From assembly GCA_965248775.1 (NCBI GenBank), contig OZ252150.1, positions 4,526,001 to 4,590,000 of the forward strand: DNA of 64,000 nt, given 5' to 3'. The notes under the pieces are model-generated. The model worked only from the letters and a program-made list of their open reading frames with translations. It ran no database searches and had not been told where the DNA came from. Below, one piece after another: positions 9,522-18,000 of this stretch; the first letter of the stretch is position 1; every line of letters begins with the position of its first letter. Source of the stretch: JBHHUI01 sp965248775. GTDB lineage: Bacteria > Chloroflexota > Anaerolineae > Anaerolineales > JBHHUI01. The translations under genes and the position numbers were made by a program.

Positions 9522-10241
9522 GTGATTGCAGCCCTGCCATTCGATCCTATATATGAAGAAAAGTACAGCCAGGGGGATTATTTGGTGCGCTACCCCTGGG
9601 ATGCGGTAGTCAGCTTTGTTTCTCGCCACTACCCGCGTCACAGATCACGTCGTGATGTTAGAATCTTGGAGGTCGGTTGTGGTACTGGCAGCAATCTTTG
9701 GTTTGCAGCCCGTGAGGGGTTTCAGGTGGCAGGCATTGATGCCAGTCCCAGCGCAATTGAATATGCCCAGAAGCGTCTCTCAGAAGAAGGTCTGACCGGC
9801 GATCTTCGTGTCGGCGATTTTACTCAGTTGCCGTTTGAAAGTGATTACTTTGACTTAGTTATAGACAGAGCGGCCATTACTTGTTGTGGTTTGTCAGCCG
9901 CACGGCGGGCAGTTGCTGAAGTTAGACATGTACTGAAAGGTGGCGGGAAGTTCTTTTTTAACCCTTATAGCGATCGCCATAGCAGCTATGTGTCAGGGCG
10001 GCCGGGAGCAGATGGGCTTACGCTTGATATTTCCGCTGGTACACTTGTCGGGGTAGGGCAGATCTTCTTCTATGGGAGGCGTGAGTTGGAAGCTTTGTTC
10101 ACAAAGGGTTGGAATCTGCTGAGTATGCAGCAGCTTGAATTAGTTGAAGGAGTATTACCCCAGTATTCGGTGCATGGTGAATGGCGGGTGATTGTTGAGA
10201 AGGTACCAGAAAACGGTCAAACGCTTTCAGGTTCTAAATAA
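9522..10241 (+). CDS. Class I SAM-dependent methyltransferase
   Basis: The methyltransferase motifs are clear: ILEVGCGTGSNLWFA (motif I, about residue 49), VAGIDASPSAIEYA (motif II), LPFESDYFDLVIDRAAI and VLKGGGKFFFNPYS. The start is GTG 9522; a nearby ATG at 9511 is out of frame. The protein is cytosolic, 239 residues, with no extra domains. From context it methylates a sugar, a sugar nucleotide or a growing glycan; O- or N-methylation of the nonulosonic acid is one possibility. The gene is followed directly by decayed transposase sequence on the opposite strand. Confidence 0.83.
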   Translation: MIAALPFDPIYEEKYSQGDYLVRYPWDAVVSFVSRHYPRHRSRRDVRILEVGCGTGSNLWFAAREGFQVAGIDASPSAIEYAQKRLSEEGLTGDLRVGDFTQLPFESDYFDLVIDRAAITCCGLSAARRAVAEVRHVLKGGGKFFFNPYSDRHSSYVSGRPGADGLTLDISAGTLVGVGQIFFYGRRELEALFTKGWNLLSMQQLELVEGVLPQYSVHGEWRVIVEKVPENGQTLSGSK

Positions 10242-11030
10242 AATGGTTCGTACGTTTGAGAATACAGATACGGTTTCCTTGACGGTCATCCTGTAGATGT
10301 TGACATTCTTCTCCCCAAAAGCTCCTTTCGCCCAAAACATCATAGCTTCTAATGACGACCAACACTCCTTCTGCGGCGGCGCACTCGTCGCTGTTGGGGG
10401 GGGAACAACTCGCAGGTGGCCTGGATGCCATCCAAGGTGGTCAGCATTCCCAGTTTGCCCAGTAAAGTGTGTATACCTACCCAGTTTCACGACCCAGTTC
10501 ACCGCGTCCAGCCCAGTACCGAGCGAACTGGGTCGGTATCGACGCGACTGGGTTCGTGACTGGGCGTTCGGTACTGGCTGTACTTTGTAGCCAAAGTACT
10601 TCAGACAGCGCGCCCCTTGGGTATTACGGCTGGGGCAAACGCCGGAATCGACTGATCCTGCAAAATCGCTGTCTCGCTTGCTGCGCTGGTAGCCCGCCAC
10701 AGGCACTAGTTTCGTGTCGAGTAGAAACTGTGTCTGAAATGTCGCGCCGAGAATGACGGTCCAATGCTTGCTCGGTTCTTCCACCAACAAACGTAATCCT
10801 AGCGCCCGTCGGTTTAACTGGCTCTGATCAAGTAGCTTGAGTAAGAGTTCCAGATAGTTTACCCGCATAAAGGCCAGAAACTGTATCTCATCCGGAAATG
10901 ACAAGAAATCCATCAAGAGTAGAATGATGATCACTTCTCTATCGCCCAAAAATCAGCTTCTTGCCAGACCTGCCTTTGAGTAACTCTTTGTCATTTGCCA
11001 GGCTTGGAAAATGAAGGATGCACCAGGAGT
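10232..11030 (-). pseudogene. Decayed IS982-like transposase
   Basis: Read on the minus strand, fragments in shifting frames resemble an IS982-type transposase. From about 10949 down come a LLLMDFLSFPDEIQFLAF helix segment, LDQSQLNRRALGLRLLVEE, a WTVILGATFQTQFLLDTK stretch with the first DDE aspartate, and YQRSKRDSDFAGS. After a palindromic block the match resumes with LTTLDGIQAT-like and GERSFWGEECQ-like sequence near 10440-10260. Frameshifts and stops make it non-functional. The upstream part toward 11030 (LLKGRSGKKLIF) probably also belongs to it. No terminal repeats could be located. From about 11030 to 11214 I see no gene. Confidence 0.6.
10449..10579. repeat. Palindromic CCCAGT/ACTGGG block A inside the IS982-like remnant
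   Basis: This roughly 130-base block separates the two recognisable parts of the decayed transposase. It contains at least four CCCAGT and three ACTGGG hexamers. CGACCCAGTTC at 10490-10500 pairs perfectly over 11 bases with GAACTGGGTCG at 10525-10535. GCCCAGTACCGAGCGAAC (10511-10528) pairs imperfectly with GTTCGGTACTGGC (10567-10579). The 15-mer TCACGACCCAGTTCA (10487-10501) recurs exactly at 33375-33389. The block has no coding sense in the transposase, so it looks like a secondary insertion. Confidence 0.65.
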
Positions 11031-11214
11031 GTGGGTGAATTCTACTCGGGTGAGATGGTTGCTGATTGTCATCTACAGTTGAAGAACTGCTAGATGATCC
11101 GGAACAGCGCTCGAAGATGTCGGCCAGACCGCAATCGTCGGTATGTGGATTCGGCGCCAGACGCGTAGCTAAGTCGCTAATGACTTTGGCTCGAACGCGA
11201 TCGGAGATATATCG

Positions 11215-12279
11215 ATGAAGACAATCCAGGTAGGATCACGAGAGGTTGGCGATCAGCGCCTCTGTTTCATTGCGGCAGAAATTGGCATCAACCATAATGG
11301 TGATCTTGAATTGGCAAAAAAGATGGTCATTGCGGCGGCAGAGTCAGGAGCAGATGCAGTAAAGTTTCAGAACTATCGCACAGAAGACTTTCTGTATGAT
11401 AGAAGCCTGACGTTTACCTACAAAAGTCAAGGCAATGCAGTTACTGAGTCGCAATGGGAAATGTTCAAACGTTATGAGCCTTCGCCGGAATGGTGGCCAG
11501 AGATTAAACGCCTTTGTGATGATCTGGGTATCGTGTTTTTTTCGACCCCTACGTCGGAAGAGGGCGTAGATGAGCTTGTCAATATTGGTGCGTCGTTGCT
11601 AAAGAATGGTTCTGATTATTTGACTAATACTCCACTTCTTGAGTACATGGGGAGCACGGGTATTCCAGTAGTCATATCAACAGGTATGGCTGACCAGGAA
11701 GATGTAGATGATGGGGTGGCTGCCGCACGTCGAGGAGGTAAGAGTCCGTACTTCTTACTACACTGCACAAGTTCTTATCCCACGCCTTCGGAGAGTACGA
11801 ATCTGCTTCGAATGGTAACTTTGCGAAAAAATTACGAAGTGCCTGTTGGATTTTCAGATCATACGGATGGGTATCAAGCTGCTTGCCAAGCTGTGAGCCT
11901 CGGGGCATGCATGATCGAGAAGCATTTTTCTCTTGATCATGATCTTCCTGGGCCCGATCATTGGTTCAGCAGCACGCCAGATGAGTTTGCTCGACTAGTG
12001 GGACAAGTACGCATCGCAGAAGCGCGACTTGGAAACCCAGACATAGTTCCTGCTGATGTTGAAAACTATGGGCAAATAAATTTTCGCCTTGGTGTTGTGG
12101 CAAGTCAGAATTTATTCAAGGGGACAAGAATAACCGATGAGATGGTCAGATTCTGTCGTCCGGCAGGGGGTTTATCACCAAAACAACTCCACAAATACAT
12201 AGGGTGGAAGCTCAACCGAGACATATCGGCAGGGGACTCTCTCGATCATACAGATTTTTCAAATGACATCGCCATATGA
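11215..12279 (+). CDS. pseI: Pseudaminic/N-acetylneuraminate-type synthase (NeuB family), PseI-like
   Basis: This enzyme condenses phosphoenolpyruvate with a 6-carbon amino sugar to give the nine-carbon nonulosonic acid. FIAAEIGINHNGDLELAKKM (residues 18-37) and AVKFQNYRTEDF are the NeuB barrel start. GFSDHTDGYQAACQAVSLGA, EKHFSLD and GPDHWFS contain the metal and PEP contacts. A C-terminal SAF (antifreeze-like) domain runs from about residue 285 (RLGVVASQNLFKGTRI). The length of 354 residues is standard. Given PseB, PseC and PseG in the same cluster, the product is most likely pseudaminic acid or a close isomer; the sequence alone does not exclude legionaminic or neuraminic acid. Confidence 0.88.
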   Translation: MKTIQVGSREVGDQRLCFIAAEIGINHNGDLELAKKMVIAAAESGADAVKFQNYRTEDFLYDRSLTFTYKSQGNAVTESQWEMFKRYEPSPEWWPEIKRLCDDLGIVFFSTPTSEEGVDELVNIGASLLKNGSDYLTNTPLLEYMGSTGIPVVISTGMADQEDVDDGVAAARRGGKSPYFLLHCTSSYPTPSESTNLLRMVTLRKNYEVPVGFSDHTDGYQAACQAVSLGACMIEKHFSLDHDLPGPDHWFSSTPDEFARLVGQVRIAEARLGNPDIVPADVENYGQINFRLGVVASQNLFKGTRITDEMVRFCRPAGGLSPKQLHKYIGWKLNRDISAGDSLDHTDFSNDIAI

Positions 12280-13213
12280 CCCTACTCGAGTAGTCCTTCT
12301 TGGTAGTTCGGCACCAGCTGTGAAGGTACTAGACGCACTGCGCGCGGTTGGTGTCAATGTTGTCGGCATTGGAACTCATGCCTCTGAATCCCAGGATTTT
12401 GTTGGGACATCTCTATCATTGTATGCTCCTCGCATTGGTATTCCTGTGGAGAAGTTCGGTCAAGGCAAACGAGGGGAAATCCAAGAATTCATTCAAGGCA
12501 GGTGTCCTACTGTGGGTCTCACAGTCGGTTTTAGATACATTCTAGATGTAGAAACCATTCGGTCATCGACTTTAGGTTGGCTAAACGTGCATTCATCACT
12601 CCTGCCCGATTATGCTGGACGAGCTCCACTGAATTGGGCAATACTAAATGGTGAAACGGAATTGGGGATTACCCTTCATTACATTGATGAGAATGTAGAT
12701 ACTGGAGACATCGTATTCCAGGAACGTTTCTACTTATCTGAAGATGAGGATATTGCAAATGCTCTCGAAAAATGCTTTCCTTTATATGACAAGCTTGTCA
12801 GGCGACTTGTAGAAGGATTGAAGAACAACAATCTGCCAAGGATCCCTCAGGGAGAGAATAGAACGAGATACTGGCCCCGTCGTACCTTAGAGGATGGAGA
12901 AATCGATTGGAATGTGAATGCAGTGACTGTGTTGCGTTTGATTAGAGCTGTTGCACCTCCATATCCAGGGGCTTTCACATACTTGCACGGGAAACGCCTG
13001 TTCATAAATAAGGCTAGAAGGATGGATAATTCGATTGCGAATGCGAAGCCAGGAAAGGTACTTCCCAATGGAAACATCTGCTGCGCTATAGGCACTATTG
13101 AGCCTATGGACTTTGTATGGCAGGAAGATGATGGAACCTTGATCGAGATGCGACACATCTCATCATATGCAGGTGCAGAATGCATACGCTCAAGCAAGCC
13201 AACTATAGTGTGA
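12263..13213 (+). CDS. Sugar N-formyltransferase (methionyl-tRNA formyltransferase fold)
   Basis: The catalytic triad of 10-formyltetrahydrofolate-dependent transferases is visible: LNVHSSLLPDYAGRAPLNW gives the Asn and His, and DENVDTGDIVF the Asp. A smaller C-terminal OB-like domain follows (about residues 205-316). With 316 residues and a sugar-cluster setting, the likely role is N-formylation of an amino sugar nucleotide, as in Qui4NFo or Qui3NFo synthesis, rather than initiator tRNA formylation. It overlaps the synthase gene by 17 bases and the following aminotransferase gene by 34 bases, so the three are probably co-translated. Confidence 0.83.
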   Translation: MTSPYDPTRVVLLGSSAPAVKVLDALRAVGVNVVGIGTHASESQDFVGTSLSLYAPRIGIPVEKFGQGKRGEIQEFIQGRCPTVGLTVGFRYILDVETIRSSTLGWLNVHSSLLPDYAGRAPLNWAILNGETELGITLHYIDENVDTGDIVFQERFYLSEDEDIANALEKCFPLYDKLVRRLVEGLKNNNLPRIPQGENRTRYWPRRTLEDGEIDWNVNAVTVLRLIRAVAPPYPGAFTYLHGKRLFINKARRMDNSIANAKPGKVLPNGNICCAIGTIEPMDFVWQEDDGTLIEMRHISSYAGAECIRSSKPTIV

Positions 13214-14268
13214 CAATTCAACATTCTCGGCCATTTATCGGGGCTTCAGAGTTGACGGCGGTCACTGAGGTTATTGCGTCACGTCAGTTAGCTCAAGGGC
13301 CGATGGCCGGAAAGCTGGAACATCAATGGTGTCGTCTTACCACGATGGCTAGCGCCGCTTGTGTAGGTTCAGGTGTTGGGGCGTTACGGCTATCTCTGTT
13401 AGCTTTGGGGATTGGAAAGGAAGATGAGGTTGTTCTACCAGCCTACAGTTGTGTAGCGCTCCTGAATGCCGTGATGGCCTTAGGTGCTACGCCAATTTTG
13501 GCCGATGTACTCATAGGCAACTGGACCCTTTCGCCTAATGATGCCCAACGGCGCATTTCTCCCAAGACAAAAGCCATTATTGCAGTTCACCTGTTCGGTG
13601 TACCCGCGCCCATGTCGGAGTTGATCGAGCTAGGCTTGCCTATCGTAGAGGATTGTGCACATGGCATCGGTGGACAGTGCGGCGAGCAGCCATTTGGTGG
13701 GGCGGGAACAGTAAGTATCTCGTCGTTTTTTGTTACAAAGATGATCGCATCCGGAGAAGGAGGAATTGTGGCCGCTCATGATGCTGCGATCATTGATCGA
13801 GTGCGTAGCGCGCGCGACTATGGCGACCAACTCCCCAACGGTCATCACCTAAATGACAAGATGACGGATATTGAGGCTGCATTAGCATACGAGCAGTTGA
13901 AGCGCCTACCAGAAATTCTTTCTCTCAGGGCTGAAAGAGCCGAACGCTATAACTCCTGGTTGGCTCCTTTGGTCGAAAACGGGCTAATTGTGCTGCCGGA
14001 TTGTTCTCTGGGGCGTATTTGGTATCGCTATACTGTGCAGTTGACGCGCCATTCAGCGCCCCGAGTATGTGAATGGATGGCCGAACATGGCGTCAGAGTG
14101 GAGCAACCTGTTTGGGATTTGCGCGCCGCGCCGCAGTGGGCCGGCGATCTGCCCGTGACCGCCCAAGCCTTCGAGCAGATTATTTCGCTACCCCTCTATC
14201 CGGACCTGGATGATCTAGACCAGGAACGGGTGGTGTCCACTTTAGTGCATTGTTTAGAAATATTGTGA
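13180..14268 (+). CDS. DegT/DnrJ/EryC1-family sugar aminotransferase
   Basis: This second DegT-family enzyme is clearly divergent from PseC. It has GVGALRLSLLALGIGKEDEVV, VEDCAHGIGGQ (aspartate to the pyridine nitrogen) and SISSFFVTKMIASGEGG with the PLP lysine. It pairs with the formyltransferase: aminotransferase followed by N-formyltransferase is a known order for formamido sugars. That pairing is an inference from adjacency. The ATG at 13180 lies inside the formyltransferase gene, but the conserved IQHSRPFIGASEL start follows soon after, so a start a few codons later is possible. Confidence 0.84.
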   Translation: MHTLKQANYSVTIQHSRPFIGASELTAVTEVIASRQLAQGPMAGKLEHQWCRLTTMASAACVGSGVGALRLSLLALGIGKEDEVVLPAYSCVALLNAVMALGATPILADVLIGNWTLSPNDAQRRISPKTKAIIAVHLFGVPAPMSELIELGLPIVEDCAHGIGGQCGEQPFGGAGTVSISSFFVTKMIASGEGGIVAAHDAAIIDRVRSARDYGDQLPNGHHLNDKMTDIEAALAYEQLKRLPEILSLRAERAERYNSWLAPLVENGLIVLPDCSLGRIWYRYTVQLTRHSAPRVCEWMAEHGVRVEQPVWDLRAAPQWAGDLPVTAQAFEQIISLPLYPDLDDLDQERVVSTLVHCLEIL

Positions 14269-14876
14269 GTCACTCAAATGACCAGATACACATTGCTGCT
14301 TATTACGACAAGTTGGTGGAAAAGTATGGGCATGAACCACAGGCGGCTGATGCTAGCAGCACGGCGTCTTTAGAAGTGCGTTATCGAGCGTTAGCGGAAG
14401 TTCGAGACCTGGCCAATAAAACTTTACTAGATGTTGGGTGTGGTTTCGGCGGGTTGGGCGTATATTTACACAAACGATATTCAAAACTGGATTATGAGGG
14501 CATCGATATTTCGCCCTTAATGATTGCTGAAGGTCGTCGGGTTTACCCCGATCTAAGTCTGAGTCATAGGAATGTACTCGATTTGCCGCCTAAACCAACT
14601 TATGATGTGGTATTAGCTCAGGGCATTTTCTATTTATTAACCGAAGACGCGGAAACCAAAGCCTACAACTTAATAAGACAGATGTTCGTCTTGGCGAGGG
14701 AGGCCGTTGCTTTTTGCGCTCTCAGCGCCTGGGCTGGGCGACGTACAGCCGATGAATTCTATATAAATCCTATTGAGCTATTAGATCGGTGTCGGCAGCT
14801 TACTTCCCGACTTGTGTTGCGTCATGACTACCACCCAGGAGATGTCTGTATATATATGTATAAGGGGTTTGAATAG
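14265..14876 (+). CDS. Class I SAM-dependent methyltransferase
   Basis: TLLDVGCGFGGLGVYLHKRY (motif I), YEGIDISPLMIAEGR and a YDVVLAQGIFYLL segment identify a Rossmann methyltransferase of about 200 residues. GTG 14265 overlaps the TGA of the preceding aminotransferase (GTGA) and is preferred over an in-frame TTG at 14250. The tight coupling suggests it methylates the sugar made by the aminotransferase/formyltransferase pair, for instance as an O-methyl or N-methyl group. The acceptor cannot be deduced. Confidence 0.8.
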   Translation: MSHSNDQIHIAAYYDKLVEKYGHEPQAADASSTASLEVRYRALAEVRDLANKTLLDVGCGFGGLGVYLHKRYSKLDYEGIDISPLMIAEGRRVYPDLSLSHRNVLDLPPKPTYDVVLAQGIFYLLTEDAETKAYNLIRQMFVLAREAVAFCALSAWAGRRTADEFYINPIELLDRCRQLTSRLVLRHDYHPGDVCIYMYKGFE

Positions 14877-14985
14877 GAATGGACAGAAGCTTTCGATCTG
14901 AAACGCTCACCCATCGGGCCATTCGCATTTGGCTCTACGATCTCTTTTGTACAGATTCGGAAGGACTATTCGATCTGAGCAGTGC

Positions 14986-15687
14986 ATGATCTTGACTGCA
15001 CATCAGCCCGTCTATCTACCCTGGCTAGGGCTGTTTCACAAAATAGCCAATGCGGATGTCTTTGTCTCGTTTAACCAGGTGCAATATCTTCCAAAGGACT
15101 GGAACAATCGTAACCGTATCAAAACGCCGAATGGACCGATCTGGCTTTCTGTACCGGTCCGCCGCAAGGGGTATCGTGATTTTCCCATTAGAGAACTGGA
15201 AATAAATAACGAATTGCCCTGGAAACGGAAGCACTGGCGCTCGCTGCATTCGAATTATAAGAGCGCTCCATACTTTAAGCAGTATGCGGATTATTTTGAT
15301 TCGGTCTACCGTCAAGAGTGGCGCACCCTAGTCGAACTCAATGAATATATGCTGCGTTGGTTCTTAGATATCCTCGGAATTCAGGTAGAATTCCATGTGG
15401 CCTCCGATTACAGTTTCCAGGGAAAGAAGTCGGCCTTAGTCTTGGATATGTGTCTGCAAATGGGTGCGAGGCATCATATATTCGGGGCACAAGGCCGAAA
15501 CTATGCTGAAGTGCAGGCTTTTGAGGCCAACGATGTTAAAGTGGCTTTTCAGAACTTCTTACATCCGGTTTATCCCCAGCTGCATGGGGAATTTGTAAGC
15601 CATTTGTCGATCGTTGATCTCCTTTTTAACTGTGGGCCGCGGAGCCTAGAAATATTGATGCAGGACCAGGAGCAGTTGCTTGCATGA
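14986..15687 (+). CDS. WbqC-like family protein
   Basis: The protein starts MILTAHQPVYLPWLGLFHKI, continues FVSFNQVQYLPKDWNNRNRI and ends with NLFxSGPRSLEIL-like sequence, all characteristic of the WbqC family, whose members sit in O-antigen and nonulosonate loci. Its biochemical role is not established; amide-forming or acyl-transfer steps on amino sugars have been suggested for the family. The frame is open back to a TTG at 14929, but ATG 14986 begins exactly at the family N-terminus. It overlaps the next gene by 4 bases (ATGA). Confidence 0.85.
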   Translation: MILTAHQPVYLPWLGLFHKIANADVFVSFNQVQYLPKDWNNRNRIKTPNGPIWLSVPVRRKGYRDFPIRELEINNELPWKRKHWRSLHSNYKSAPYFKQYADYFDSVYRQEWRTLVELNEYMLRWFLDILGIQVEFHVASDYSFQGKKSALVLDMCLQMGARHHIFGAQGRNYAEVQAFEANDVKVAFQNFLHPVYPQLHGEFVSHLSIVDLLFNCGPRSLEILMQDQEQLLA

Positions 15688-16361
15688 AAGTACTTGTGGT
15701 CGCAGCCCATCCTGATGATGAAGTACTGGGCTGTGGCGGGACACTGGCGCGTTTCTATTCTGAATATACTCTGGACATTGTAATTCTTGGTGAGGGAATG
15801 AGTTCTCGCTATGAGCGGCGTGCGCAAGTAGAAGCAGAGGAGTTGAGTGCTTTGCATGAAATCAGCCGCCAGGTTGCGTCGAAATTGGGAGCCCGTGAGC
15901 TGTACTTACTTGGAATGCCTGATAACCGCTTTGACGAGATGGCTTTACTCGATGTGACCAAGCAAATTGAACACCTGATTGATAACTTACAGCCATCTCT
16001 GATCTTCACGCATCACCCCGGCGATCTCAATATCGACCATGCAATCACTTTTCGGGCCGTTCTCACAGCTACACGTCCCGTGAGTGGATGTTCGGTGCGT
16101 GAAATCTACGCCTTCGAAGTACCATCTTCAACAGAGTGGGCCTTCCAAAGATTAGTGCCTCCATTCAGACCGAATGTGTTCATGGATATCACGGACACGA
16201 TTGATGCCAAGATCGAGGCCATGCAAGCGTACGAGAGTGAAAGTCGCGCATTTCCACATCCGCGCTCACCGGAGGCGCTTCGGGCGATTGCGCGGCGTTG
16301 GGGTTCTGTAGCCGGCGTCGGATATGCAGAGGCTTTCGAGTTAATCAGGTCAATACGCTGA
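15684..16361 (+). CDS. PIG-L-family N-deacetylase
   Basis: AAHPDDEVLGCGGTLAR at residues 7-23 is the zinc-binding signature of the PIG-L/LmbE family, and HHPGDLNIDH supplies the second zinc motif. These enzymes remove N-acyl groups from GlcNAc-type sugars, mycothiol precursors or glycolipids. Here it could deacetylate an amino sugar before formylation or other re-acylation; that is inferred from the neighbouring formyltransferase and WbqC-like genes. Translation is coupled at both ends: ATGA with the upstream gene and TGATG with pseG. Confidence 0.85.
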   Translation: MKVLVVAAHPDDEVLGCGGTLARFYSEYTLDIVILGEGMSSRYERRAQVEAEELSALHEISRQVASKLGARELYLLGMPDNRFDEMALLDVTKQIEHLIDNLQPSLIFTHHPGDLNIDHAITFRAVLTATRPVSGCSVREIYAFEVPSSTEWAFQRLVPPFRPNVFMDITDTIDAKIEAMQAYESESRAFPHPRSPEALRAIARRWGSVAGVGYAEAFELIRSIR

Positions 16362-17398
16362 TGGCAAGAGCCAGCGTTCTTTTTCGCGTGGATGCCGGTG
16401 CAGACATTGGTCTGGGACATCTACAACGATGTCTCTCTTTGGCTCTGGCATTTCGGCATATTGGAACAGAATGCATTTTCCTAACCAAGACAGAACCTCT
16501 AGCGCATGATCGTATTCGTCGTTTTGGCTTTGAGGCTTACCCTTTGGAAGCTCTCGAGTTATGGGGGAATGACGATTTTACGACTACTGTTGAATTGGCA
16601 TCGAAACGCAGTTGCAACACAATTATCGTTGACTCATATTCTGTGCGCCCAGACTACCTGGGTTCGCTACGGAATGCCGGGATTCTGGTGTGCGCTCTTG
16701 ATGATCTTGCGCCCTTTGCGTTCCCTATCCAAATCGTCGTAAACGGAGATGTTCACGCCTGTCATTTGCACTATGAGTCATCCTCGGGCGATACGATTTA
16801 CATTTTAGGTCCCGCCTACGCACTTTTGCGGAGGGAGTTTTGGCAAACGCCTCCATATATAGTGCGGTCCCCAGTCAAAAAAGTATTGGTTACCTTAGGT
16901 GGCGCTGATACATATAATCTGATGCCTCGGATTTTAGGGGAACTGGACGTGCTGTGCCATGATATCGTCGTCACTGCGATTATTGGCCCATTCTTTGACA
17001 ATCTGCTGGATATAGAATGCACAGCATTGCAAGCGAAGGATCGGATACAGTTAATACATTCACCAGATTCGATACGTGACCTGATCTTGGAGGCCGACCT
17101 AGCAATCTCTGCCGGTGGACAGACCCTGTACGAGTTAGCTTGTGTGGGGTGTCCGGCGGTAGTATTCACAGCGGCGCCCAATCAAGAAAAACAATTGCAA
17201 GCTTTCATTGACACCGGCTCCGTACGATATGCGGGTGATATTGATACCGACAATCTTGTCGCCGCCATTCATAATGAAGTATCAACTTTGTTGGATGATG
17301 AGGGTACACGTGCTGTAATGAGTGCGGCCGGTCGCCGCTTGATAGATGGGCAGGGTGCGTTGCGCGTGGCCGACATGATAATGCGGGAACTGAATTGA
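16361..17398 (+). CDS. pseG: UDP-2,4-diacetamido-2,4,6-trideoxy-altropyranose hydrolase, PseG
   Basis: VLFRVDAGADIGLGHLQRCL near the N-terminus is the PseG signature (glycine-rich loop and the His/Arg that follow it). The C-terminal GT-B half shows AISAGGQTLYELACVGCPAV, the UDP-binding region. The enzyme removes UDP from the PseH product to free the sugar for the PEP-condensing synthase. ATG 16361 is chosen because it overlaps the PIG-L stop (TGATG) and precedes the conserved start by few residues. The length of 345 residues is a little above common PseG proteins. It lies 3 bases from the next gene. Confidence 0.9.
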   Translation: MARASVLFRVDAGADIGLGHLQRCLSLALAFRHIGTECIFLTKTEPLAHDRIRRFGFEAYPLEALELWGNDDFTTTVELASKRSCNTIIVDSYSVRPDYLGSLRNAGILVCALDDLAPFAFPIQIVVNGDVHACHLHYESSSGDTIYILGPAYALLRREFWQTPPYIVRSPVKKVLVTLGGADTYNLMPRILGELDVLCHDIVVTAIIGPFFDNLLDIECTALQAKDRIQLIHSPDSIRDLILEADLAISAGGQTLYELACVGCPAVVFTAAPNQEKQLQAFIDTGSVRYAGDIDTDNLVAAIHNEVSTLLDDEGTRAVMSAAGRRLIDGQGALRVADMIMRELN

Positions 17399-17401
17399 AG
17401 T

Positions 17402-17974
17402 ATGCGACTGCCATTCTTGGTGGGGCGAAAGTTGTATCTGTGTTGCCTCGAAGCCTCAGAAGTCGGGGAAGAGTATGTCAGGTGGCTTAATGATTATGAA
17501 GTCACACGCTATATGGCATCGGGACGGTTTCCGTCAACTCTCGCAAGCGTACGCGAATATATAGAACGCTTCCAAGGTAGTTCAACAGATATAATCTTCG
17601 CGATTATTGACCAAAAAACTGAGAAGCACGTAGGGAATGTTACGCTAAATAGCATCAATTGGATTCATCGTACTGCAGATACAGGCCTGATGCTCGGACA
17701 GAAGGAGTTCTGGGGCAAAGGTTACGCGTTTGAGGCTTGGAGACTTCTCATTGAATATGCCTTTCAGCGACTTGGCTTGCGGAAGATCGTTGCAGGTGCT
17801 GTTGCTGAAAATGTAGCAAGCATAGTTGTTCTTACGAAGCTTGGGTTTAAGGTTGAAGGAACACTCCGTCAGGAATTCTTTTTGGATGGAGAGTATCGGG
17901 ATGGAGTGCGCCTTGGTCTGTTAAGGGAAGAGTACGGGAATTATATGGTTTCTGCAGAATCTGACTCAGAATAA
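17402..17974 (+). CDS. GNAT N-acetyltransferase, PseH-like
   Basis: This 190-residue RimJ/RimL-type acetyltransferase has EFWGKGYAFEAWRLLIEYAF (acetyl-CoA pyrophosphate loop region) and LRKIVAGAVAENVASIVVLT with the conserved Asn followed by KLGFKVEGTLRQEFF. In pseudaminic loci a GNAT enzyme (PseH) acetylates the 4-amino group before PseG acts. This gene sits 3 bases after pseG, so that role is likely, although RimL-like proteins act on varied substrates. Confidence 0.82.
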   Translation: MRLPFLVGRKLYLCCLEASEVGEEYVRWLNDYEVTRYMASGRFPSTLASVREYIERFQGSSTDIIFAIIDQKTEKHVGNVTLNSINWIHRTADTGLMLGQKEFWGKGYAFEAWRLLIEYAFQRLGLRKIVAGAVAENVASIVVLTKLGFKVEGTLRQEFFLDGEYRDGVRLGLLREEYGNYMVSAESDSE

Positions 17975-18000
17975 GGATGCTTCTGTCAAATGTGTGTTGA

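Noticed and set aside
10449..10579. CRISPR-like array from the repeated CCCAGT motifs
   Set aside because: The repeats are short, irregularly spaced and in both orientations, with no unique spacers of even length.
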